From assembly GCA_021432605.1 (NCBI GenBank), contig MU271151.1:434001-498000 (forward strand): 64,000 nt of DNA, given 5' to 3'. The translations under genes and the position numbers were made by a program. Positions 10,803 through 21,658 of the stretch are shown here, piece after piece; within the stretch, counting starts at the first letter, position 1; each line of letters opens with the position of its first letter. This DNA comes from Coniochaeta sp. PMI_546 (taxonomy: Eukaryota; Ascomycota; Sordariomycetes; Coniochaetales; Coniochaetaceae). The notes beneath the pieces are model-generated. The model saw only the letters and a program-made list of their open reading frames with translations, did no database searches and had not been told where the DNA came from.

Positions 10803-13800
10803 GATGATGGGCAACAGTCGCCGAATGTAATTTCGAAGTTAAAGTTTCTCGACCGACACTAATTGACTGAGCCATCCAACGTCCGTCCATTCTGTGCCGT
10901 ATTTGTGCCCCTGTCTGCAGAGGACCGGGCGAGCTGTTCGTGATATGCTTACGATGTTGGCTTGTCACCCTGGCCCAAATCCTCTAGAGATCATGAGCTG
11001 TAATCCGTACTGACAGTGGAAGGTGACGACAAAAGACATCGGGCTTGGCAAATGACCCCAGATTCGGCTTGGAAACGAGGCGGGAGTGTAATACTTCACC
11101 TCCTCAACCTTGCAGATTACCGCTACGGAACGCGCATATACTCGCGACCTGCCGTTCTGCACTTAGGGCTGCTGGTGCATATGACTAGTCTGGGCTTCCC
11201 CGCCCCGGGTGACCCCTGGGACTTTGTAGAAGCCGGTATATTTGAACATCTATTGCCGCAGAATTACATAATAGACCTGGAGAGACCGTCACAAACTTAG
11301 TCTAGCGTTGACTTAGGCCGCCCTCGCTGCAGAGTTGCCCGTTTCGGTCTTGTATGTACATTTGAGAGGAAGAGTGCGCCAGCAGCACATGAACCCCATG
11401 GGGTAGTCCCCAAGGCGAGATAAGAAGTGCGAATTAAGGATGACCTCTGCTCAATGTCACATTGAATTTCATGCCTGAACCGGAGGTCTACTAAGATGAC
11501 TTGAGAGGAGCCCGTATGTGATAGAACGTGCATTTGATATGCTAATATGAGTTAATGGCGAGGATCTTTGCCAGGGGTCAAATTGTCCACCCAAGGACGT
11601 AATAAACACCCGCCATCCAGTTACACGTATCCAAGGTCTTAAGACAAGCTGAGACGTAGCAATTGGGGTTCCATGATCTGAGAGTCAATTCGTTTCGTCT
11701 CTTTCACAGAACGAAGCGGCGAAATTTCCTCTCACACGTATCGAATACTGGAAGTAAACACAACCCAGAAGGGCTCGAGTAATCACATATTCAGGGGTGA
11801 GCTCACGATACTTACGGGTGTAAGGGGATTGACTACTATGGTGAACAATATCGGTGGCATTCTCACCATGTTTAGTGATCATACTGCCGCCAACCTGGAA
11901 GCTCCTGGCGTGGTAACGCCGTACTGATGCGTATTGCCCACGGCAATTCCCATGACGACAGAAGCTGTTATTTGTTTCAGCTTCTGAGCTATACGCACTT
12001 CTGGGCGGGTGGTCAGCTCTGGGACTTACCGTTAGCGCGTGATGCTGCACCATGGCAGTAGTGCAGAATAAACTTTTTCTATCCCGGGTGGGTGAAGCTA
12101 AAGACAAGGGAGAAATTCAGCAGAGCATGCAGTAGCGTCAAGATAGTTGTTGCTGGTACCATGGTTTGTGCCTTCGTCGCTACCCCGCTGACGAACGGGC
12201 TGGAAAGTTCTACCCATTACCGGGCAGGTCCAAGACTCCATGCTTGTAACCCTTCTACCCGCTACTATGGTAGAATGTCCACACCTGAGCATATTCGAAA
12301 GAAGCATGGCGCACCGGCAGACTAAGCTCTCATCACACTAGAAGAAAGACAGGGAAACATATAAACGCGATTACTGGAAAAATCATAGCCGACTCTACCA
12401 TAAGCGGGCCAAAAGCTGCCGGAGGAAGAGGTCCTTGCGTGAGAGCGGGCTGCACGGGTTTCAACTGTCGTGCCCAGGCCTTCTGCTTATGTATGTAGTT
12501 TCGAGTTGCTGGATATAGCATTTACACATCCTTGGTATAAAAGGCTGGTAATGAATATTGACATGGCTTCATGTCTAGAGAGTATAGGAGAGGCGCTGAT
12601 GACTCAATGGCTAAAGATCACGACTCCAGTCGAGCTGCTCAGTCGGGGGGAATTCCTCGACTTGTCGACTTCACCTCAATTCTCGGTCAGTCTCTTTGTC
12701 ATGTTTGAGTCTGGCGTGTTCCCTCTGCGGCATGTAATGATATTAATCTTGGTCCTTTTGGGGGTCAAATTCACCTCCCAAGTCGACAAATGAGCAAGGT
12801 ACTACTACTCGCCTATCTTCCTTCCCCTGATGCAATTCCTTCTGCTTATCTTGTGCCGATATAGCATGCAATTCTGGCAAAGGGAAAAGCAAGTGTACCC
12901 TACCTTACCCTACGTACTTCTGGCCCCACATGAACGCCAATCTATCATACGCTGGGCTGTACTGAGGTATGCACAGTAGGCATTACCCTCTCGAGAAGCA
13001 AAGCTGCATATCACTGTGTAGGGTTGCTCACATTCTGTCGTGCGAGGCGCAGGGCACAAATCCGTATCTGACAACGTTAGCAGCAGGTGTTTGATTTCCT
13101 CCTGTCAGATAAACAACATCGAGGACCGTAACGATCTTACCTGAGGTGCGATCCCCGGGACTTAAGCTGGGGTGTCGATATCTGAGTGTACTGTAGTGAG
13201 ATTGTGTACGTCGTTTTATAGACTACATACAGTAAGCTAAGGTACACGGTAGGTGCTTTGCTATGCAGAAGATCATTGGCGGATAGGAGTACCCACACAT
13301 CTCAATTGGTCCACGGTGTATTGGCAACGAAGTTCCTCCTGGGCAGGGGAGTAGTGTACTACTGACAGTACACGTGTACACTGTACTGTACCAGCACACC
13401 TGGGAGTCTGGGAGGCGGGGTTGGGACTTGGGAGATGTGAGGTGGGGCCCAAGCTGAATCATGGTTGCACGACTTCCTCCAGACGCGGGCAGGCGGGCAG
13501 GCGGGATTTGCTTACGGTGTGATGGCACTGATGGGGCTGGTCGGTTCTACTCTGGGTTGGAGGATCACCAGATTCTTGTGTACCACGTACCGAAGTACAC
13601 CACACACGGACACTAGTTCGCTTTGGTAGAGGTGTGCATACGCTTATCTGACTTCGATGCTTGGATGCCGGCGGACAATCCTTGTCTGATGCCCCACTGG
13701 CCCCAACTCTCCGTGCAACCCTCCGCCATGGAAATTTAGCGAAAACATACATACAGGAACTGGAGTGTAGTGTAGTTTGCAGCAAAACTCCTGGAAGGCT

Positions 13801-15484
13801 GATATCCCCTGGCCATGGACAATAACCAGCGCATGGGGAGGATTGCAAACGACCAGGACCACGGCACTCATCACGGAGTTCACCACAAAGTTTGTTTGGT
13901 AGACAATCCAGCCAGCATCTTTACGCAGACAGATTCAGAAGGGCATCCATCCGTCAATTCCGACTTCAACCTGTAAGTTACGGCCTCACAGGCGTACAAA
14001 GCCAAAGAATTACCTTGGACCTTTGATAGTGATACTATAGTGAGGAATCATACAACCGCCGCCTCGATTTTCTAGAGCGAAATGACAAACCTAGTTGAGA
14101 GCAGACCAGGAAGAAGACGTACACATACACCATCAAACCCACCTTTCTTGTGCTGAGGACATACCACAGTACACGTACGTGTATGTATGTACACTACACC
14201 TGTGGCCTCCAATTGCTGGACCCATCTTGCCAACCGTCTGGGTGATCCACGGACATCCCGAACCCCCAACAGATCCAGATCACTCCACTGCTCCTACACT
14301 ACCTTACCTCGCTGTCGTTCCCCCGCTCAATCGTTCCCCATTTGTCGGTCACCTTGTCCCATTTCTCGGCAAGTGATTGCGCTGCACACCTGTATGTCCC
14401 GTCATGGACGTAAAGTGTCCACCGGCAATAGCTGTGCAACTCGAAAGTTCCTGATAAACCCGAGCTGTTGGGTCCGCTGCACGAAGGAGCAAATGACCCG
14501 GTATGACCTGACATTCTGACCCTTGAATGCTTCGCCGCCGGGGGAGCGTTCCAACCAATTAAAGAGCAAGGACGAGTATCCGCGGTCTTCAAATCGCCGC
14601 CACGTTCAGACTGCATTCGTTCGCTGCTAGTCTGGTGTCAGAACAAGCAAAAGACGTGCTTTTGCTTGGCCGATCTTAGTGTACACTCCTCGGGACCGTT
14701 TAGGGGCCCTTTGACTTTGACCGTGCATTTACCTTCCATCGGGGGTTCTGATCGGAATCGAGCAATCGAATTCGAGCAATCGCATACCCTACACCAGCAT
14801 GGCTGCAGCCTCAGACCCAACTTGCAGCACACCATCGACATGCGCGCGGATAGCTCGCAGTACTATCCTCGAACATGCTAGAAAAATCCACATTTGACTC
14901 GACCTCTGCCTGTGATCCCCCTGTCGTGTACCAGATACCACGGCGCCGGAATAACTAGTCTGCTCTTGGGTGCGACGCCTTTACCTCAGCTAGTCCCGTT
15001 GACCTCCCATCAAACTGTGGCGTCCTACCTGGAGACGTCTAGCTGTTGCTCGAAGTCGCTTTTCCCGCGTCACTCGCTGGTTTCTCTTCCATGGAGCGGA
15101 AAAGAAACCGTGGGACACTCTCTTTATCTGGACTCAGACTTGCCGACATGCAGGACATTCTTCAAGCCCCCGTCGTCTAGTATATGCATGCCTGACCTCA
15201 TAGCTGCTTCCAGCTCGATAAATTAAGCCCAGCCCTTCGAAGGCCCCGTCCCACTCTCTCGGTGAGAAAGCTGGCTTCGTCTTTACTTGGGCTTTGCCCC
15301 AGCCGGACACCGCTGGACGCAACACATAACGTCCAAGGCCCACCCACTAGCAATTACACGGCGCTTATCTGTTGCAGTAATCGCTGGCTCTCAGGCCCGC
15401 GATCCAGATACCGGGTTCGCTTGTGTTTGCTCGGGTTCTACTGCCCGTGACACCTCTTCGATCCCGGTAAACCATTGTAGAACA
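10803..15484. other. 4.7-kb gene-free stretch upstream of bZIP regulator
   Basis: No frame longer than about 140 codons exists here and none shows a domain, signal peptide or family resemblance. Between about 13.2 and 14.2 kb the sequence is rich in GTAC-containing palindromes, for example GTACACGTGTAC at 13369-13380 and ACACGTACGTGT in the 14170s. The right end may include a long leader of the bZIP gene. No tRNA, rRNA or transposon sequence is recognised. Confidence 0.55.
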
Positions 15485-17466
15485 ATGGAAAGCGTCAACC
15501 GACAAACGATGGAGCCAATGCTCGGCGGAGCATTCGACAACGGCGCATACGGTGTAACATCGGCAGACCTAGATCCGCTCGGCGTCGACCACGTGGCGTA
15601 TTCGCTTTCGCCCGTGACTTCGTACGTTCCTGCCGGACTGCAACCATGGAATCCCTATCTCGGTTCCGTCTCTTTGCAGGGAACGACCACTGAACAGAAC
15701 TTCGACCCGTCATACACGCTCGGTGTCTCGGCCACGCCCGAGCACGCTGCTGGTCCTTCGTCCGCGGAATTCCAGCCGGTACTCGAATGGTCGGTCGACC
15801 TGCAAAGTTATCAGCATCAGACAAGAACAGATTTGGATTATGGACACGGCTTCCAAGCGACCGTTGGTCCCATCTACACAGACTTCCGACCTGGATACGT
15901 CGTGCAGCAACCAGACAGCGATGACACCCAACCGTACAGTCACCAACAATTGCCGTCTGTCCAGCAGTACAACTATCAGGATGCAGTATCAAGTGTCGCA
16001 CCGACCCCGGTGTCACACCATTCGCCCTCCAGGTTGCAGCAGTGTGAACTTCCAGGGATGACCAAGGAGCAGCTCGCAGAACAAGATAACGCGTTGCACC
16101 AACAGTCGGCCGCTCACCTACAGAAGCTGTACCGTGCGGGATCGATCTCAGGTACAAAACGAACCAAAACCGACGACAGATCTCCTCCCCAGCTACCCCA
16201 ACACGTCAGCAAGCGCCGAGGTCGAAGGCGCAAGTCCCAGCCGGCTCCACATGAGCCAGTGCCCGCGCGCATCGATGTCTGGACGCGTCCGACACCTGTC
16301 GCCTTCAACACCTATCACAGCTCAAGCAGCCAGGGCGAGAGTGCGTCTTCCTCCTCACCAACCTTGTATAAGAAAGCATCGCTTCTCTCGATTGCCGGTA
16401 TGGCCCCTTGACATCCAACCCCCTCCCCTCTTCCCGAAGACCCTCCATCGCACGATGTCGACCTTAGCATCTGCTCCGTCTGCCTTGGGGACGTGACGCT
16501 GATGTTGATTGTTCAGATGGCTCCAACTCGTCTCGACTCGAGTCCTATGACGGCCACAGACCACAGGGCCGGTTCGAGACCAACAGCGGCGACAACAGCG
16601 ACCGCATGGAATACGTCTTGTCGCCTGTCCAGACGATATCCGGTTCCTTGGGCCTCTCGCCTTCTCCCGGGGTAACCACGTCCTCAACAGCCTTTTCGAC
16701 ACCCGCTACCTCCATCCACCCCGCCTCCTCGGCCTCTTCCGCTGTCAGTAATCTGAACTCCGACCAACTACAACCTACATCCACGACCGCTACCAAACAA
16801 CCCCAAATTACAGCTCGCTCCTTCCCAAGCACATCCCAAGCCGCACCCCCCAACTCCAAACCAGCACCCGGTCCTGCCGCCCGCACGAATGCCCCACACA
16901 GCGACCTCGATCCGAAGGGCAAAGCGCGCCGCTACAGCAGCGCCGTATCGCACGGCCCCGACCATGACCACGACCACGACCCCGACCCGCCGCCCAAGCC
17001 ACGCCGGGTGTCGGGCTCGGCCGCAGACCAGAAGGCCCGCAACCGGGTGGCAGCGACCAAGTGCCGGCTGAAGACGAAGGCGGCCATCAGCCGGCTCGAG
17101 GTCGAGGAGCGGGCCGCCTCGGAGCAGAACGCCGCGCTGGCGACGGCCGTGGCGCAGCTGCGGCAGGAGTCGTACCTGCTACGCAGCCAGCTGCTCTTGC
17201 ACGCCGGCTGCGACTGCAGGCTGATACAGCAGTATCTGGCGGCGCAGGCGAAAAAGCTGGCCGAGGCGGGCAGGGGGGAGAGTACCGCGGGCGGCGCGAA
17301 GGGTGGGAGCGAGAATGAGATGGTGACGGGGAGTAGGGATGTGGGACAGAGGGGCCAGAGGAGATGGAATGACCATGACAGGGGGGCAGTCGTGTTCGAG
17401 AGCGATGACAATTATGATGATAATGATGACGATGATGACGGTGATGATGAGAATTGGGAGACGTGA
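15485..17466 (+). CDS. bZIP transcription factor (ATF/CREB-like)
   Basis: Exons 15485-16397 and 16517-17466 give 620 residues. The bZIP domain is near residues 474-540. Its basic region QKARNRVAATKCR fits the N-x7-R rule with the ATF/CREB-like signature and is followed by a leucine zipper (ISRLEVEERAASEQNAALAT and onward). The C-terminal LLLHAGCDCRLIQQYL resembles the tail after fungal Atf1/CREB-type zippers. The long N-terminus is Ser/Pro/Gln-rich and looks disordered. The C-terminus is an unusual Asp-rich run ending DDENWET. The intron (GTATGG...GTTCAG) splits the Asp codon after SIAG. The start is the first ATG giving MESVNRQTMEPMLGG; the frame is open 66 codons further upstream. DNA targets cannot be inferred. 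Confidence 0.87.
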
Positions 17467-19140
17467 TAGAGGCGAGGAGGAGGAATAAGGCAAAGGGACT
17501 GGCTGTGGAAAGGTGAGCCAACCACGACCGCGTTGTTGAGCATGTTGTGAGCGTGGCTTGCTTCGTGATCGCGAGTCCAGAGCGATGACGATGATGGTTG
17601 GTGGTCTGAAGGAAGGAGATTTTTATACTACCTGCATTCCTGCATAGAGCCATCTTGGTCCAGACAAGCGTGGAGGTTGCTTTCTTGCTCGTTCGAGCGA
17701 GCTGAGCGACTTGGTTCAGCATTCACGGACGGCTAAGGCGTTGAGAGGAGCGGTTGCTATTATGCTCGTTCTAGCGAGACGGCGCAGCTAGGCTCCCAAA
17801 TATAGCGAAGCTATGCTTGTGCGGGTTTCAGCTGTCATTCTGAATGACAGCGATATATGTGCTCCAGATCAAGGTGGTGGCGGTAGCCATCGATAATGGC
17901 GGAGGCGGAGATTAGAGGCAGGGTGGCGCGTGTCCCACTACCTGCCCGTATTCCTCACGACCTTAAATTTGATGCACTGACGAGGCTTATTTTTTATTGC
18001 CATTGGTGTTGCGGATACGGTTCTGGTAGGAAAAAGGGAAAAAGAGCAAAGGATTCGGTTCAGCATCGGAACTCAAAGGGCAGGAAGAATGTAAACCAGT
18101 GGACATTAAGGAGTATTTTAAAATAAATACAGTCAATTTTTTTCGCTTTGACCACGCGTCTGCCTCACGTGTGAGTGACCTACCTTATCCTGAATGTGGG
18201 TGGGAGGCAACTCCCACCAGACATGATAATGTGGTGGTGGTGACACTTTCATTCGAGGTGACCTGTCATAAGAAGATAGCGCGGAGTCGGAGAGGTGCCG
18301 AGAATGATAAACTGGGCGCAGGGGTAACACAAGAACAGCCACCAAGCGGGGAAACAGAGAGCTGCCCGCCGACATGCGAATTGTTATTGCACTCACATTG
18401 TGGTGAGGGGAAAAGATGGGATTCTTGTACTTTACCATGTTTTTTTATTTTATTTTGTCGCGGACCAGGCTTCCGGAAATAAAGTCGCAAGGCCAGTCCC
18501 TTACGCCTCGTGCCGGTGTACTTGGCACACATCATTCTGCAGCAAAGGTGAAAAGCAACTGGGACAGACCACCCTCAGACCACGTCTGTCCGGTCCTTTG
18601 GGTTACGTTAAGGTCTAGAGGTATAGACAGGCTGGTCAGTGTTCAAGATCGTGTTCCGGAGGTTGTGTTCCGAGGTCTCTGCTCGATGGTAGCGGAGCCC
18701 GGTGACATATTCTAGGTCGTACGGCTTCCCTAGGTCTACTTGGCATTACTTTTTACAGGGAAAGTGGATAACAATACACCTGCCGAAGTGTATCAGTGAG
18801 GACCTGGACCACAAATCAACGAATCCAAGAGCACCTATGCAAGGAAGCTTATGACGGATGTCTATGGAACGAAGCACAAGTCAAGAGCCAGTGCCAAATC
18901 CATCAGGGAAGGCGCTTTGGGACGAAGGTGTCGCTCTCTGTCGATCCTTCCATTCGGCCCTACAGCGTACAGTCCCATATAACACCTTTGCATGAGAAAT
19001 AGACGCCTCCAGGTGCTTTGCGCGGATCACTGACGGTGCCGACCCTTAGAAGACTTGCTTGGACAACATGGCTAGATGTAGACTTGCCACCGCTCTTCTT
19101 ACCGTGACGACTTCCCTTTATGGTCACTGGCCAGTCCCAA
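17467..19140. other. Intergenic region with short palindromes, no gene
   Basis: No frame here has a recognisable product. The bZIP-proximal part (17687-17851) contains several short palindromes, annotated separately. An A/T-rich patch occurs around 18110-18145. Confidence 0.5.
17831..17851. repeat. Perfect inverted repeat, 9-bp arms
   Basis: GCTGTCATT and AATGACAGC flank a 3-nt CTG loop. Nearby are two copies of GCTCGTTC(G/T)AGCGAG (17687-17702 and 17764-17778), each itself nearly palindromic, and ATAGC-GAA-GCTAT. These lie 220-390 bp after the bZIP stop and could form hairpins in its 3' transcript. Function is unknown. Confidence 0.6.
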
Positions 19141-20770
19141 GCCGGCTGCGAGAACCATGCGAACTCCAAGAGTTGTTGAGGCAACCTTTCCATCGAAAAT
19201 AACAACAGCGTCGCTAGTCCTAACACACAGGGCACTCGCGAGTACTGGTGGATTGTTGAGGGCTGTCTCTGTGCACCGGACGGCGACCAAGGTGCTTGCA
19301 TAGCTCCCAACAGCACAGTTCCCAGGCCAGCCATCATCGCACACAGGGGCGACGAAGTTCTGCTCCATGTCACTTAGAACCTCCGTCCTCATGGCATGGC
19401 CATCCACCGGCACGGCCTTCCAATGCCAAACAGTACGAGTATGACGGCACGCTTGGCGTCACGCAGTGTCCTACCGCAGCTGGGTAGAGTATGGCATTAG
19501 AAAACCGAGTCACGCAAGGGTCGCACTAGCTAGTACCACAGCCATCATAGCCTCGGCGTCTAAGACCGGAATCACATCGAGACCTTCACGTTCTGGCACA
19601 AGGCAAGACGAACGGGCAATCTTCCCACCTTCTGCACCGCCCCTGTCAACGAGGCCAACCATGGGATTGCTCCAGCTCGGCAGACGCAAAGTTCGGTGGC
19701 AGCGGCAAAAGGTTCCAGATTATATTTGAGCCTGGCAGGAAGTACCGCATGCAGTCTCCTCAATGCCGCCATCGAAAACCACTTCCGATCTACCATAGAC
19801 AACCACACCCTGACAGTCGTCGTGAATGATCTCATGCCCATCGTTCCATACACGACCGACAGCGTTCCGACTTCCGCCGGACAGCGGTGAGATGTCATCG
19901 TCGAGGCCAATCCCGAACCCGGCGACTACTGGCTGCGTGCATGGTGGCTGCCCTCCTGCTCTACGGGCAACGAGAACACGCTGAACATGACTGAAATCGT
20001 CCGATATGATGCATGAAGTCACCAAGACCCCACTAGCAGACCGACTGCCGCGAGGAGCTCTGGCTGTGGCGACGAATCGCTGGAACGTCTGGTACTATAT
20101 CTGTCGCTTGATGTTGTGAACATGCCGACTATTGCCACGAAGGTACTGAACAGTGACTTTACCGCCGCTGACTTTACGCCAATCTTCGCGTGCACGCTCA
20201 ACTCCAGCGCTCTTATGCTTGACTGGACCAACCCGACGTTGCAACACGTCCTCACTAACGAGTCCATCTTCCCCAACCGATACGTCATCGTGTCTGTCGA
20301 GGCACAAAATACACTTGTCATCAGATCGTATGCCACGGGAAAAGGTGAGATCCAGAGCCAACCATATTCCTGGCGTTGCGCCAGGCTATGTAGCCTAAAT
20401 CGGCCGTGCTCATAATCCATGGCGCCAATGCGATCCGAGTCGATCACCAGATCCACCTGCACGGCCAAGACTCTTGGATCCTTAGCCAGCTTGAGCAAGA
20501 CTGCCAGTGCACCGGTTCCACTTCAACCTTCAACGCCAGAACCCCACCTCTTCGAGACACATCTACGCTCATGGCTGGCGGCAACCTTGCGATCACCTTC
20601 CAGCTGGACAAACCTGGAGTGTGGTTGTGCCACTACCACTTGGCCCGGCATGCCATCCGAGGAGTTGCTGCCGGAGTTTCTGAAGACTCGAGGCGGAATT
20701 GGTGGTATCATGTCTATTGCGGAAGAGTACGCCTGGACGAGACCTGCGGAGCTTAGGAGATGTTCCTGAA
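19141..20770 (+). pseudogene. Laccase (multicopper oxidase) pseudogene
   Basis: Laccase sequence can be followed for nearly the whole mature protein, broken by stops and frameshifts. Pieces in order are: TREYWWIVEG, then a VPGPAIIAHRGDE segment; the L1 copper motif as IHRHG (19402-19416); GVTQCPTAAG; the L2 motif as YHSH (19534-19545); IENHFRSTIDNHTLTVVVND with IVPYTTDS; LDWTNPTLQ; HQIHLHGQD (L3); and CHYHLARHA (L4). In-frame stops include TGA 19177-19179, TAG 19375-19377, TAG 19531-19533 (replacing the Trp of WYHSH) and TGA 19888-19890. The T1 copper Cys of the HCH motif is Tyr (codon 20634-20636) and the last His of HLHGH is Gln. No introns are evident. It cannot encode an active oxidase. 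Confidence 0.9.
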
Positions 20771-21658
20771 GGTTTAGCTGCAGAGGGCTCTGTTTGAAGA
20801 GCTGCGCAAGAAAACAGCATGCTCTTCGGCTGACGATGGGCTGACGAAGGGCTAAGATACCTAGGATTCATTGCTTTGGACTGATGTCCATCCGTCGAGT
20901 TAAGGAGAGCACGATGTGGTGATACATGGCGAGCAGTATCAATCGGTTCAGCGCTACCTGGCAAAAGCATGACCCTACCTCACCAAAATCTTTCCACAGT
21001 GGGTGACAGTGTCGTGACAAACTGGCCAATGTCCTGCGGTCTTGCTGTGGTCTTGCTGTCCTGAGGAAATCGGTTGCCACAGGACACTCAACGGGGCACA
21101 GCGCCTATATTCTAACGCCCAGTTGCTTACTGAACCCTCGATTGAACTTGATAGGTGGAAAAGATCCAAAGTTCCCGTCGGAATTCAGAGTGTTGGCGTT
21201 GTCGTTAACATTTATGCCTTATGTAAGCAGGGGGTCGCTGTTCCGGAGCTGCATGGCGCTCTGGACTTTGCAGAACTGCAACATCAGCAGAATTCTGAAA
21301 CACGTTGGCGTCACGCTGACACGTCGAGCCTCCATCCCACAGTCCAGCTCCTGTCACCCGTGCCAGCAGACTGGGTTAGACGAGAGATGGTAAAACAGCT
21401 ATGACAGAAAAATCAGCCCACAATCATGGCGTCGATCGCAGATCACTCCCCCGCGCGCCGCGCCCTCTGGATTTGTGTTTCTGCGATTTGAGATGTTGTT
21501 CTGGGAGACCGGCTGGAGATCGTTTATTTACCCGTCATGGTGTTCCTTGGCCTTTAAGATGTCTACTTTCCTGTTTTTGACTTTCGTCAAGTAGCACATT
21601 TGCCTTTCTTGCTTTCACGTTCACAATAGTCCGAAATCTAACCTCGAGTTCCTTAAAC
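20771..21658. other. Intergenic region, no gene recognised
   Basis: The 888 bp between the laccase relic and the DUF6594 gene contain only short frames without recognisable features. The last 100 bp before the next start are T- and C-rich, as expected for a fungal leader. Confidence 0.5.
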
